64,000 bases of DNA from CAZCBX01 sp964497185 (GCA_964497185.1 CAZCBX010000001.1:186001-250000); one strand, 5' to 3'; shown: positions 7,246 to 16,483, counted from the first letter of the stretch. The notes: generated by a model not told the origin, from the letters alone. Translations and numbers: made by a program.

Positions 7246-9353
7246 GTTTTTGGGACAAGACATTGGACTGCGTTGATTATGCCTTGGGGCTTTCGGCAGC
7301 CGGCGTGCTGGTGACAATGGCAAGTTATATTTGGCCGTCACCATCCTGGCTGTGGCTAGGCAGTCTGGCCTTGCTTTTGCTGTTGGCGTTTGTACAAAAA
7401 GAGCTGCGTCTTCGGTGGGGCCAAAAGCAAAAACAGAAAAAATTTCAGATATTTTTCTTATTTACGTTGCTGTTGATGGTGTTGGTGCATAGTTTTGGCC
7501 AGCCATGGCTTTATTTGGGCTTTTTCCCCATGATGGCGGCCATGATGTTTCTGCATCCGTACTTTTCTCATGCCTCGGTTCTTTTTGCCTTGCTGTGGAT
7601 GCATGGCACCTGGTTTTTTTCATCTTACGCCCTGCCAGCCCTGGTCATTGGCGGCACTTGGCTTGCCACCCTATGGCTATTTCATCGCGCGGAACAAAAA
7701 AAACGCGTGCTGTTGGAGAAAAAAATTAACGTTTTCGAACGCGAATCCAAAGCCTATCTTGAAAGACCCATCGGCATTGAAGAAAAGCGATTGTTGCAAG
7801 TTGCCGACCAGTTGGCCCATCAACAGGATCGTTTTCACAATATTTTGAACATGGTTTTTGAACTGCTTTTGCCTCATACATGCGCGCTCTATGTGTACGA
7901 ACCCATGGATAAAATGTTCATTGTTAAAAGTCACCGAACCAGCAGCGAGCATTTTACCGACCAACGCATCATGGCCAACGAAGGCATTTTTCGATTGGTG
8001 GAAAAGCAGGCCAAAGCCACCGACATACATTCAGATCAAGAAAAAGTGCGTGGTCTGATTTATTATACCCAGCCACAACCCATCGCCAGTGTGTATGTTC
8101 AACCCCTGCTGGATGGCCAACAGCTGCTGGGCGTACTAATTTTGGACTATACCCAAAAAACCATCTTAACTTCAGAGCAAAAAGCAAATTTAGAGCGGCT
8201 TATGAGACTGATGGCTGCATCCCTAGAAGACGCCCAGCGACTGGCACAGTTTGAGCATTTAAAAAATGAGTTTGAAAGCTTTTATCAAACCAGCTCAGCG
8301 CTCAATCGTGCGTTTCGTTTGCAAGAAGTGGTTGAAACCCTGTTGCAAATGGGCAAAAGTGTTGCGCCCTATGACTGGGGTGGGGTGGTTTTTTATAATG
8401 CGCAGACCAAGAAAAACATCATCATGCTGGATTCTGAAAAAAATATGCATGATGTGGTTGGCAAAACGTTTGCCCTGGATTACCAGAAAAATTCAGTTTC
8501 TTGGGTAATCGAACAAATGAAACCCTTGCATTACAATGATTTCAGCGAAAAACATGCACATACCCGACTGATGGGGGGCGATGCCCTATTGCCCAATCAA
8601 TATGAATCAGTATTGATTTTGCCCCTCTATGTAAACGATGAAAAAATGGGTGCAGCCATTTTTATGAGTCAAAAAAACTTCTTTTTTACCCGCACCATTC
8701 AAAATATTTTTGAAGTGCTTTGCTTTCAGGCCTCCATCGCCATGAAAAACGCCAAGTCTGTTCGGCACTTGGAAAATCTTGCCACCACCGATGGCCTGAC
8801 CCAGCTGATGAATCATCGAACCATGCAGGAAACCTTTGCAGCAGAGCTCAGACGTTGCGTTCGATATCAAAGACCCATGTCTTTCCTTTTGATTGATTTG
8901 GATCATTTTAAAAAAATCAACGATGCCTATGGCCATCCCGCCGGGGATTTTGTGTTGCAGAAAGTGGCAGCATTCCTACAAAAACAAGCCAGAGATACAG
9001 ACTGGGTGGCCCGGTATGGCGGTGAGGAATTTGCGTTGATTCTGCCCGATACCGACGCAAAACAAGCAAAAATCATGGCCGACCGCATGATTCAAGCGGT
9101 GGGCGAGCAAACGTGGGCTTATGAAAAAATCGCCATGCCTGTGACATTCTCCATTGGGGTGGCCAGTTATCCCGAACATGGTGATGCGCAAAGTGTTCTT
9201 ATAGAGCATGCAGATCAAGCCTTGTATTATGCCAAAGAACATGGCCGAAATCAGGCTTGCGTATTCAATAAGCATTTACAAATGCCCGCCCAAAGCGTAC
9301 AGGAAGAGGATCTGATCGAGCGAATGGAGCAAGAAGTGATCAAGCAGGTATAA
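7242..9353 (+). CDS. membrane diguanylate cyclase with GAF domains (GGDEF)
   Basis: A 703-aa sensor-type enzyme. The N-terminal ~145 residues hold several hydrophobic helices. Two GAF-like regions follow (about 180-330 and 340-510), then a C-terminal GGDEF domain with TDGLTQLMNHR, the intact active-site motif GGEEF at about 593-597 and IGVASYPEHG. An inhibitory I-site RxxD (RDTD) sits five residues before GGEEF, so product feedback is expected. It should make c-di-GMP from GTP in response to a membrane or small-molecule signal. Possible effectors in this window are the PilZ proteins at 19172 and 36563. It is translationally coupled to the ftsB-like gene and two bases before xseA. Confidence 0.93.
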   Translation: MSFWDKTLDCVDYALGLSAAGVLVTMASYIWPSPSWLWLGSLALLLLLAFVQKELRLRWGQKQKQKKFQIFFLFTLLLMVLVHSFGQPWLYLGFFPMMAAMMFLHPYFSHASVLFALLWMHGTWFFSSYALPALVIGGTWLATLWLFHRAEQKKRVLLEKKINVFERESKAYLERPIGIEEKRLLQVADQLAHQQDRFHNILNMVFELLLPHTCALYVYEPMDKMFIVKSHRTSSEHFTDQRIMANEGIFRLVEKQAKATDIHSDQEKVRGLIYYTQPQPIASVYVQPLLDGQQLLGVLILDYTQKTILTSEQKANLERLMRLMAASLEDAQRLAQFEHLKNEFESFYQTSSALNRAFRLQEVVETLLQMGKSVAPYDWGGVVFYNAQTKKNIIMLDSEKNMHDVVGKTFALDYQKNSVSWVIEQMKPLHYNDFSEKHAHTRLMGGDALLPNQYESVLILPLYVNDEKMGAAIFMSQKNFFFTRTIQNIFEVLCFQASIAMKNAKSVRHLENLATTDGLTQLMNHRTMQETFAAELRRCVRYQRPMSFLLIDLDHFKKINDAYGHPAGDFVLQKVAAFLQKQARDTDWVARYGGEEFALILPDTDAKQAKIMADRMIQAVGEQTWAYEKIAMPVTFSIGVASYPEHGDAQSVLIEHADQALYYAKEHGRNQACVFNKHLQMPAQSVQEEDLIERMEQEVIKQV

Positions 9354-9355
9354 GC

Positions 9356-10723
9356 ATGGATTTATTTGAGTACGCAGACACAAACGATAAAAAAAAGAAA
9401 AAGAAGCCAGCCAAACCCAAGTCAGCACCCAAGCCCAAAAAGCCTGAGCCCAACAAAGAGCAGCCCATCTACACTGTGGCATCCATTACGGCGTTGATTA
9501 AAAAAACGCTGCTCGATTTTTTTGCAGACCAACACCCCGTGATGATTGAAGGACAGCTATCCAACTTTCGAGGCCGCAACGCCAGTGGACACATGTACTT
9601 TTCATTAAAAGATGAAAAGGCCATCATGCCTTGTGTCTTTTTTCGTCATGCCAATGCAAAAATGAAATTGCCCATCAAAGAAGGCGACCAAGTGCAAGTT
9701 CGTGGCAAAATTGAAGTGTATGAAAAAGGCGGAAAATATCAGCTGGTGGTTGAACACATCCAACCTCAGGGGTTGGGCAGTTTGTATGAAAAGTTTCTTC
9801 TGCTCAAAGACAAACTTCAAAGTGAAGGCCTTTTTGAGACGTCGCATAAAAAACCTTTGCCTTTTTTCCCGAAGCGAGTCGGCGTGGTCACCTCCAAAAC
9901 AGGTTCAGTCATTCGTGACATTATCGAGGTCATTGAAAAGCGTGCGCCGATGGTGGAAATTGTTTTGCTACCCGCCAAAGTGCAAGGACAAGACAGTGGG
10001 AATATCATTGCTGCTCAAATCCAAGCAGCTCAGAACGCCAGCTTGCAGCTTGATGTATTGATTGTGGGTCGGGGTGGCGGCTCGATGGAAGATTTGTGGT
10101 CGTTCAATGAAGAAGTGGTTGCCCGCGCGGTGTACGCTTCTCGCATTCCGGTTGTATCTGCGGTGGGCCACCAAACCGATACCACCATTTGTGATTTTGT
10201 GGCGGATCAAAGAGCAGCAACACCTTCGCAAGCCGCAGAATTTGTCGTGCCCGATGCCAAACAATTGTGCGCAAGGGTTGTGCAAAAGATGGCGGCCATT
10301 GAGTCCGATGCCCGCAATGCGCTGCTGCAAAAAAAACAATGGCTGGACGCGCTCAATCGCTCCCCCTACCTTCGAGACCCCCGTACGCCTTTGCATCAGC
10401 GGATGCAGTATTTGGATGATCTTCAAAATCGTTTGCTCAACTCGGCCAAACATGTGTTGCCGATGCGAATGCAAATGTACACTCGGCAAAAAGATGCGTT
10501 GATGCAGCAAAACAGACAAGCGCTGGAACGGTATCGTGCAAGATTAACCACTTTGCAGCTTCAGCTCAATATGCTTAATCCCAAAAATATTCTATCACGC
10601 GGCTACAGCATCATCGAAAAAAAGAATCAGGGCATCGTGTCCAAAACCAAACAAGTCCGTAAAAATGATCGGGTAAAAGTGACAGTATCCGATGGGAGTT
10701 TTGATTGTGAGGTGATCACATGA
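9356..10723 (+). CDS. xseA: exodeoxyribonuclease VII large subunit
   Basis: A 455-aa XseA, the large subunit of exonuclease VII, which degrades single-stranded DNA to oligonucleotides. It has the N-terminal OB fold (VMIEGQLSNFRGRNASGHMYFSLKD), then the catalytic region with GVVTSKTGSVIRDI, the glycine-rich GRGGGSMEDLWSFNEE and SAVGHQTDTTICDFVADQRAATPSQAAE, then a coiled-coil C-terminus. An unusual N-terminal tail of about 35 residues, almost all Lys and Pro with Ala, precedes the OB fold. It is likely disordered and could contact nucleic acid. The ATGA overlap with xseB (10720) shows coupled translation. Confidence 0.97.
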   Translation: MDLFEYADTNDKKKKKKPAKPKSAPKPKKPEPNKEQPIYTVASITALIKKTLLDFFADQHPVMIEGQLSNFRGRNASGHMYFSLKDEKAIMPCVFFRHANAKMKLPIKEGDQVQVRGKIEVYEKGGKYQLVVEHIQPQGLGSLYEKFLLLKDKLQSEGLFETSHKKPLPFFPKRVGVVTSKTGSVIRDIIEVIEKRAPMVEIVLLPAKVQGQDSGNIIAAQIQAAQNASLQLDVLIVGRGGGSMEDLWSFNEEVVARAVYASRIPVVSAVGHQTDTTICDFVADQRAATPSQAAEFVVPDAKQLCARVVQKMAAIESDARNALLQKKQWLDALNRSPYLRDPRTPLHQRMQYLDDLQNRLLNSAKHVLPMRMQMYTRQKDALMQQNRQALERYRARLTTLQLQLNMLNPKNILSRGYSIIEKKNQGIVSKTKQVRKNDRVKVTVSDGSFDCEVIT

Positions 10724-10944
10724 AAAAAGAAAATCTGCAGGCCTTGGAAGATGCGCACCAGGCCATGATGGAACATCGCGAAGATTTGTCCAGCTTGCTG
10801 GTGTATTTTGAAAAGGCCGGACAGATCGCCGCTGAATTGCTCGAAGAACTCAAACCTCAAACATTGCAGATTTGGGAAGCCAAACCGACGGTCGATCAAT
10901 CTTTTACACTCATTGACATGCCAGCCGATCCATTAAAGGAATAA
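10720..10944 (+). CDS. xseB: exodeoxyribonuclease VII small subunit
   Basis: A 74-aa helical protein of the XseB type (LEDAHQAMMEHREDLSSLLVYFEKAGQIAAELLEEL), which binds the C-terminal coiled coil of XseA. Identification rests on the four-base overlap with xseA, size and composition; sequence conservation in this family is low. It is followed three bases later by the ATP-grasp gene. Confidence 0.82.
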   Translation: MKKENLQALEDAHQAMMEHREDLSSLLVYFEKAGQIAAELLEELKPQTLQIWEAKPTVDQSFTLIDMPADPLKE

Positions 10945-10947
10945 TTT

Positions 10948-11823
10948 GTGAAAGTTAAAATTTTATCCAAAAATCACCTAAACTATAGCAACCGGCGATT
11001 CCGTCAGGAGGCCAAAGCCTTAAATATGCAATTGACCATTACGGATCCACAAGAGTGCGAAGTTTTTTTGGCACCTGGCGCACCCACCATGTTTATGGAT
11101 GGGCAAGAAATGGATCGGTCGGATGTTATTTTACCCCGCATTGGTGCATCCATTAACAATTATGCCCTCTCGGTGGTGACGCAATTTGAGATGATGGACA
11201 TTCCTGTGGTCAATGGTTCTCGTGCACTGTTTCGCGCAAAGAACAAGCTGAGCTCCATTCAGCTTTTGTCCAAAAAAGGCATTGCCATGCCCAAAACGGT
11301 TTTTGTCCGCCGTCCCAGTGACCTAAGTCAAGCCGTGGATCGATTGGGGGGATTTCCAGTGATGCTCAAATTACTGAGCGGAACCCAGGGCATTGGTGTC
11401 ATGATTGCACACACCATGACCAGCATTCAGTCTACCCTGGATACATTGTGGTCTTTGGGGCAGGATATTTTAATTCAGGAATGCATTGAAGAATCATTGG
11501 GCAAAGATTTGCGCGTTTTCGTGGTGGGCGACCAAGTGGTGGGCGCCATGGAGCGAACCGCCCGTATTGGAGAATTTCGATCCAATATTCATCGCGGCGC
11601 CATGGGCCAAGCCGTGGACTTGACAGAAGAATATAAGGACCTATCTTTAAAGGCATGTAAGGCCATTGGTTTGGATATGGCAGGTGTCGACTTGCTGGAA
11701 TCCGATCAAGGCCCCAAAGTAATCGAAGTCAATGCTTCGCCAGGTTTTGAAGGCTTGGAAGTGGCTTCTGGCTTAAACATTGCAAAAACAGTATTGGAGT
11801 ATTGTAAAAAGCATTATGGCTGA
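10948..11823 (+). CDS. RimK-type ATP-grasp ligase
   Basis: A 291-aa ATP-grasp enzyme of the RimK (ribosomal S6 glutamate ligase-like) group. It has the N-terminal preATP domain with DVILPRIGAS and NGSRALFRAKNKLSS, the Lys motif MLKLLSGTQGIGVMIA, RVFVVGDQVVGAME, and the Mg-binding end EVNASPGFEGLE. Members add amino acids, usually glutamate, to protein C-termini or small molecules; the substrate is not visible here. The start is GTG at 10948, three bases after xseB. It overlaps the following dnaJ-like gene by eight bases, so both belong to the same operon. 'rimK' is not assigned because ribosomal S6 specificity is unproven. Confidence 0.88.
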   Translation: MKVKILSKNHLNYSNRRFRQEAKALNMQLTITDPQECEVFLAPGAPTMFMDGQEMDRSDVILPRIGASINNYALSVVTQFEMMDIPVVNGSRALFRAKNKLSSIQLLSKKGIAMPKTVFVRRPSDLSQAVDRLGGFPVMLKLLSGTQGIGVMIAHTMTSIQSTLDTLWSLGQDILIQECIEESLGKDLRVFVVGDQVVGAMERTARIGEFRSNIHRGAMGQAVDLTEEYKDLSLKACKAIGLDMAGVDLLESDQGPKVIEVNASPGFEGLEVASGLNIAKTVLEYCKKHYG

Positions 11824-12682
11824 TTTTTACCAAACATTGGGCGTCGATAAAAACGCCAGCGCGGCTGAGATTAAAAAGGCTTACCGAAGCTTGGCCAAAA
11901 AATATCATCCCGATATCAATCAAAACAATCCAGAAGCTGAAAAAAAATTCAAAGAAGTGACGGAAGCCTATGCCGTACTCAACGACCCTGAAAAGCGAAA
12001 ACAATACGACCAATTTGGCGGCACCGGCAACTTTCAATCTGGGTTTGACTTTGGTGAATTTGCCAGAGGTTTCCAGAATCAGCAAGGCGGTCAGTCTTTT
12101 CATTTTTCATCCGGCGGCCAAGGGGGCGGTTTCCAATTTGATATGTCGGGTTTGGAAGACCTTTTTGGCAGCTTTATGGGGGGGCAAGCACGTGGCGGCG
12201 GGCATCCTTTTGGAGGTCAAAGCCGGCAACGACCTGCGCAGCAATTTGAAATGGACGTGGCTTTTGAAACGGCGGCCAAAGGCGGTGAAGTGGACGTTGA
12301 TTTGGGCGGCCATAAAAAACGAATCAAAATACCTGCGGGCATTGAAAGTGGACAAAAAATTCGCATTTCCAAGCCCGAGACGTTGATTCAAATCAACGTG
12401 CGTCCCTCGCGCGAATTTCGACGAGAGGGCAAAAATATTCACCGCATCGAAACGCTCAATCCGGCTCAAGCCATCTTGGGCACAACCTTAACCGTCAAAA
12501 CCATTCATGGTGAAAGCCAAATTACAGTGCCACCCGGCACGGGCAGTCACGGCAAGTTGCGCCTCAAAGGCAAAGGCATCAACGGTGGCGATCATTTTGT
12601 AGAGCTAAAAATATTGGTTCCCAAAACCAAAAACGAAAAAATTCAAGAGCTGGCCAAAAAAATGCAGAAAGAATGGGTGTGA
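11816..12682 (+). CDS. DnaJ-family co-chaperone without zinc finger (CbpA type)
   Basis: A 288-aa class II J-protein. The J domain (residues 1-70) has the HPD motif in KKYHPDINQ. A Gly/Phe/Gln-rich linker follows (about 70-140, with many GG and FGG runs), then the C-terminal client-binding domain ending KGKGINGGDHFVELKI. The four CxxCxGxG zinc repeats of DnaJ are absent, which gives the CbpA/curved-DNA-binding layout. It should stimulate DnaK ATPase and deliver unfolded protein. The ATG at 11816 overlaps the ATP-grasp stop by eight bases and starts exactly at the J domain (MADFYQTLGV). It is the last gene of the operon. Confidence 0.93.
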   Translation: MADFYQTLGVDKNASAAEIKKAYRSLAKKYHPDINQNNPEAEKKFKEVTEAYAVLNDPEKRKQYDQFGGTGNFQSGFDFGEFARGFQNQQGGQSFHFSSGGQGGGFQFDMSGLEDLFGSFMGGQARGGGHPFGGQSRQRPAQQFEMDVAFETAAKGGEVDVDLGGHKKRIKIPAGIESGQKIRISKPETLIQINVRPSREFRREGKNIHRIETLNPAQAILGTTLTVKTIHGESQITVPPGTGSHGKLRLKGKGINGGDHFVELKILVPKTKNEKIQELAKKMQKEWV

Positions 12683-12722
12683 ACGTTTTTGATGGATCTG
12701 TGTTTTTTTAGATAGCGTGTGG

Positions 12723-12798
12723 GTTTTTGGATGCAAGCGCGCAAGGGCAGGACTTCGCTTCGCTGCGTAACAGCCCTTGCGCGCTTGCATCCAAAAAC
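12723..12798 (+). repeat. large extragenic palindrome, element 2 (core type A)
   Basis: Perfect 26-bp arms (12723-12748 and 12773-12798; sequence starts GTTTTTGGATGCAAGCGCGC) enclose a 24-base core containing GGACTTCGCTTCGCTGCG. It begins 41 bases after the dnaJ-like stop. The core differs by one base from the element at 62582, but the arms of the two differ. This is the most perfect hairpin in the window. Confidence 0.9.
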
Positions 12799-12811
12799 GG
12801 CTTTGGCCTCT

Positions 12812-12828
12812 ACGGATCCGTTTTTTTT
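12812..12828 (+). terminator. intrinsic terminator after dnaJ-like gene
   Basis: The 10-bp palindrome ACGGATCCGT runs into eight T residues (12821-12828), a compact rho-independent terminator 13 bases beyond the large palindrome. The large hairpin would therefore be part of the 3' untranslated RNA. Confidence 0.6.
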
Positions 12829-12850
12829 CGTTCTTGGGTGAGGATAAGGA

Positions 12851-12880
12851 CATGGTTTGCCAAAGGGCAAACCATGTTTG
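12851..12880 (+). terminator. small perfect hairpin, possible second terminator
   Basis: CATGGTTTGCC (12851-12861), loop AAAG, GGCAAACCATG (12866-12876), followed by TTTGTT. It has the same place and shape as the ACAAACGCC hairpins found downstream of other large palindromes, but a different stem sequence. Confidence 0.5.
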
Positions 12881-12905
12881 TTAAAAAAGTTTTTATCGAG
12901 CAGGA

Positions 12906-12934
12906 GGGGACATGTACTCCTGGTAAGTGTCCCC
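12906..12934. repeat. REP-like hairpin with GGGGACA / TGTCCCC ends
   Basis: GGGGACA (12906-12912) and TGTCCCC (12928-12934) form a stem with an inner TAC/GTA pairing. The terminal heptamer is the same as in the hairpin at 16767. It is preceded by GGA, recalling REP elements that have a conserved GGAG/GTAG foot. The rest of the gap 12683-12960 shows no gene. Confidence 0.45.
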
Positions 12935-12960
12935 GCCCGTGGCCAGAGTCTATATAGAAA

Positions 12961-13416
12961 TTAAGTGTTTTTTACTTTCATCAAGTTTTCAATATCCACT
13001 TGGTCTTGCAATCGATTTGCATGTTTTTTTAGTTTGATAAGATCATCAATATGAATGATAGGCATGGGTTCGCCATCATACGACGACATTATTTTATTGT
13101 TCCACATAGATGTAAAATCAAAATCACCAGGCCCACATAAAATATCGATGCGGTTGGGCTCAACACCTATTTGATAAATTGTTTTTTTGTTTTGTAAATC
13201 TTGTTTTGTCAGTTTTTCAAGAGGTGCGCCGAAGTCAGCCAACGCGTTCCAAACTTTTTCCACATTGTCTCGATCCGTAGAAATCCATATATCCAAATCT
13301 TTTGTATAACGCGGAAATGTATAATGAACCACCGCATAGGCGCCGATGATCAAAAATTTAGATTTCGTTTTGTTTAACGCATTCAATAGATCTTTGAAGT
13401 CTGAGTTGACGTTCAT
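12961..13416 (-). CDS. nucleotidyltransferase-fold protein (DUF6036/AbiEii-like), possible toxin
   Basis: A 151-aa protein with a minimal nucleotidyltransferase core: IIGAYAVVHY (25-32), then PRYTKDLDIWI with the metal-binding D40-x-D42, and NRIDIL as the third acidic position. C-terminal helices carry HIDDLIKLKKHANRLQDQVDIENL, typical of stand-alone MNT/AbiEii-like proteins. Such proteins are often the enzymatic half of toxin-antitoxin or phage-defence pairs, modifying tRNA or a partner protein. The region is AT-rich compared with its surroundings, suggesting acquisition. Its start overlaps the end of the small gene at 13358-13576 by 59 bases. The role as toxin is inferred from family and pairing. 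Confidence 0.75.
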   Translation of the reverse strand: MNVNSDFKDLLNALNKTKSKFLIIGAYAVVHYTFPRYTKDLDIWISTDRDNVEKVWNALADFGAPLEKLTKQDLQNKKTIYQIGVEPNRIDILCGPGDFDFTSMWNNKIMSSYDGEPMPIIHIDDLIKLKKHANRLQDQVDIENLMKVKNT

Positions 13417-13576
13417 TTTTCTTTCCTTTGATCGAAGGTACTTCTTTTACCATAGACCACATGGCTTCAAAAATACCCTGTGGACCGATTTTCTGCCAAA
13501 ACTCAATGTCAAACGATCCATCATCTTCACTGAGAGTAGTGAGTCGAGCCATAATCACTTTATTTTTTGATGCCAT
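13358..13576 (-). CDS. small partner protein of nucleotidyltransferase (putative antitoxin-like)
   Basis: A 72-aa protein that overlaps the nucleotidyltransferase gene by 59 bases in another frame and is upstream of it on the same strand. The recognisable core is SFDIEFWQKIGPQGIFEA...MVKE, then RLQRSIECVKQ. I have seen this pattern in short proteins encoded next to DUF6036-type nucleotidyltransferases, but I do not know an experimentally defined function. The start is taken at ATG 13574-13576 (MASKNKV), with ATG nine codons later as an alternative; neither has a clear ribosome site. The open frame extends further upstream into the ATPase gene, and that extension looks spurious. Confidence 0.65.
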   Translation of the reverse strand: MASKNKVIMARLTTLSEDDGSFDIEFWQKIGPQGIFEAMWSMVKEVPSIKGKKNERQLRLQRSIECVKQNEI

Positions 13577-13625
13577 ATTTTTTATTTTATCATCTTTGAT
13601 TGGCAGTTTCCATGAGTATATCAAA

Positions 13626-15119
13626 CTACTTCGAGGCTTTGACCGCACGGGTGTCGGCCCAGCGTTTGATGGTTTTGATTTGTTCGGCCATGGTGGTGGC
13701 CAGGGGTATGGTTCTGGAAATTTCGCGGTACAAATCTTGATCGTTAAAGGGGCGTTTTTCGTTGTAAGCGTGAAAAAGTCCACTGGCCACCACCTGCTCA
13801 ATTTCAGCGCCGCTAAAGTTTACTGTAGATTTGGCCAGTTGATCCAGTTTGAAGGTGCTTGGGTCTTGTTTTCGTTTTTGAATGTGAACCTTGAAAATTT
13901 CTGTGCGTTCGGCTTCGGTGGGCAAATCGGTAAAGAAGATTTCATCAAAGCGACCTTTGCGCAGCAACTCAGGTGGAAGCTGATTGATTTCGTTGGCTGT
14001 GGCAGCCACAAACACTTGGGCTGTTTTTTCCTGCATCCAAGTCAGAAAGGATGAAAAAATACGCGCGGTGACCCCGCCATCGCCTTGGGTAAAACCAGCC
14101 ACGCCTTTTTCAATTTCTTCAATCCATAAAATGACCGGCGCAACCGACTCCACGGTTTGAAGCACCCGACGCATGGTTTCTTCGGGGTTGCCAATGGTGC
14201 CGCCGTACACTTTGGTCATATCCAGCCGCATCAGGGGCAAGCGCCAGTATTGGCTGATGGCTTTTACGCACGATGATTTTCCGCAGCCAGCAATTCCGGT
14301 GAGCAAAACACCTTTGGGCGGGGTGATGCCTTGGACTTGTGCATCTTTGGAAAAAAAATCTTCTCTAGCGGTTAGCCAATCTTTTAGGTTCTGCAAGCCG
14401 CCAATCTCTTGCATGTTGAAATTAATGTCGATGTATTCCAAGATGCCATCTTTTCGAACCACTTTGCATTTTTCTTCCATCACCACTTTGATGCAGTCAC
14501 GGTTAAGCACCTTGCGGCCCATAAAGGCTTTTTGAAATGCATGAAGGGCTTCGTCCCATGTTAAGCCCAGAGCTGATTTGATTAAGTCTTCTTTGTCGGT
14601 GGCGTTGAGCTCATTGGTGGCTTGGGTAAAATTTTTCAGCGTGCGCTCCAACGCTTTTTCCAAATCTTGAACGGTGGGCAGTGGAAAATCCAGTATGGAT
14701 ATTTCTTTGCTCATCTCTTGAGGTACCATGGGCTGGGTGGAGGTGTAGAAAATGCAGGTGTGATTTTGTTTGGCCTGTTGATAGACATCCCGAAGTTTGC
14801 GAATAATGAGGGGATTGTTTTTCAACAAAGGCACAAAGTCCATCAGTATAAAAATGGTGGGCTGAGTTTGTTTGAGCGCAAAATCCAGCATTTGCACAGG
14901 TTCTTGGGTATTTTCCACCGGCTGGCCTTCTTCGTTGACCAACCCTTGCGACTGCGACCAGCGAAAATATTGCATGGGTTTTTGAAAACCACGAGATGCA
15001 AGTTCTTTGAGTTGATCGGCACATCGTTGATCTTCAAAAGTAATGACATTGATCACCGACATTTTAGACGCAATGCTTTTTTTGGCTTCTTGAATGAATG
15101 AAAGTTTGGCTGCGGACAT
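13626..15119 (-). CDS. AAA+ ATPase, Ycf46-like
   Basis: A 497-aa protein with a single C-terminal AAA+ module. Walker A is GIAGCGKSS at about 273, Walker B is ILWIEEIEKG, sensor 1 is VAATAN, the arginine finger region is LLRKGRFDEIFF, and the C-terminal lid has FSGAEIEQVV. The N-terminal 230 residues resemble the non-catalytic domain of the Ycf46/slr0374 group (DFALKQTQPTIFILMDF, a short degenerate P-loop-like fold). Ycf46 proteins are best known from cyanobacteria and algal plastids; their role elsewhere is unclear. The gene stands alone between the accessory pair and the VOC gene. A bound substrate or partner is not suggested by the context. Confidence 0.85.
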   Translation of the reverse strand: MSAAKLSFIQEAKKSIASKMSVINVITFEDQRCADQLKELASRGFQKPMQYFRWSQSQGLVNEEGQPVENTQEPVQMLDFALKQTQPTIFILMDFVPLLKNNPLIIRKLRDVYQQAKQNHTCIFYTSTQPMVPQEMSKEISILDFPLPTVQDLEKALERTLKNFTQATNELNATDKEDLIKSALGLTWDEALHAFQKAFMGRKVLNRDCIKVVMEEKCKVVRKDGILEYIDINFNMQEIGGLQNLKDWLTAREDFFSKDAQVQGITPPKGVLLTGIAGCGKSSCVKAISQYWRLPLMRLDMTKVYGGTIGNPEETMRRVLQTVESVAPVILWIEEIEKGVAGFTQGDGGVTARIFSSFLTWMQEKTAQVFVAATANEINQLPPELLRKGRFDEIFFTDLPTEAERTEIFKVHIQKRKQDPSTFKLDQLAKSTVNFSGAEIEQVVASGLFHAYNEKRPFNDQDLYREISRTIPLATTMAEQIKTIKRWADTRAVKASK

Positions 15120-15171
15120 AGGGTATTATTTTAACATACACGCATTCAAGTACCCAACCAAATCAGTTGGA

Positions 15172-15612
15172 CTACCAGCTGCCAGTGTTTTCCATGCTGA
15201 CCCAAGGTTCTTGAGGCGCAAGTGCCTCTCCAGCCTGGAGCAGCTCAATGGAAATGCCATCGGGGGATCGCACAAATGCCATGCGGCCATCGCGTGGAGG
15301 TCTTAAAATGGTCACGCCATGCTGTTGAAGCTTGGTGCAGGTTGCATAAATGTTTTGAACCCGATAGGCCAAATGCCCAAAATTGCGACCGCCCTGGTAG
15401 GTTTCTGAATCCCAATTGTGGGTGAGTTCCACCAAAGGTGCTTTGTCTGTTTTGGCACGGTCGAGGTCATCAGGTGCAGCCAAAAATACCAACGTAAAGC
15501 GACCCTTTTCATGGTCGGTGCGACGGGTTTCGACCAGGCCAAGTGCATCACAGTAAAAGGCGAGGGCTTGATCCAAATTGGATACGCGCACCATGGTGTG
15601 AAGGTATTGCAT
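15172..15612 (-). CDS. VOC-superfamily glyoxalase I-like enzyme
   Basis: A 146-aa two-module vicinal-oxygen-chelate protein close to lactoylglutathione lyase. All four metal-ligand positions are visible: His in YLHTMVRV, Glu in LVELTHNW, His in NFGHLAYRV and Glu in ISIELLQ. The motif LGLVETRR and the NWDSETY stretch are typical of GloA. It would isomerise the methylglyoxal-glutathione hemithioacetal to S-lactoylglutathione. No glyoxalase II is adjacent; the metallo-beta-lactamase protein at 61892 is a possible partner elsewhere. It is monocistronic, or loosely linked to the flavodoxin-like gene 45 bases upstream. Confidence 0.85.
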   Translation of the reverse strand: MQYLHTMVRVSNLDQALAFYCDALGLVETRRTDHEKGRFTLVFLAAPDDLDRAKTDKAPLVELTHNWDSETYQGGRNFGHLAYRVQNIYATCTKLQQHGVTILRPPRDGRMAFVRSPDGISIELLQAGEALAPQEPWVSMENTGSW

Positions 15613-15656
15613 AAAATGGATGTATCTGGCTTGTCATCAAAAGACAAGTGTCGACC

Positions 15657-16373
<717 letters not shown>

Positions 16374-16436
16374 TGGAAGCTCCTTGTATGAGAAATGGGC
16401 GGCTATGAGATGCCACTGTACAAGAAATTTCTCCTA

Positions 16437-16465
16437 TTGACGACTTTTGGCAGACCACATATATA
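16437..16465 (+). promoter_or_regulatory. sigma70 promoter of tRNA-Leu
   Basis: TTGACG (16437-16442), a 17-base spacer, TATATA (16460-16465). The predicted start near 16472 lies 12 bases before the mature tRNA. Confidence 0.75.
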
Positions 16466-16483
16466 GACGGTCCAATTCAAAAT

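Noticed and set aside
12683..12960. CRISPR or tandem array
   Set aside because: The repeats are single hairpins of different sequence with no regular spacing and no cas genes.
13577..13801. Upstream extension of the small partner protein
   Set aside because: Most of it overlaps the AAA ATPase gene in another frame; the recognisable protein starts at MASKNKV or MARLTTL.
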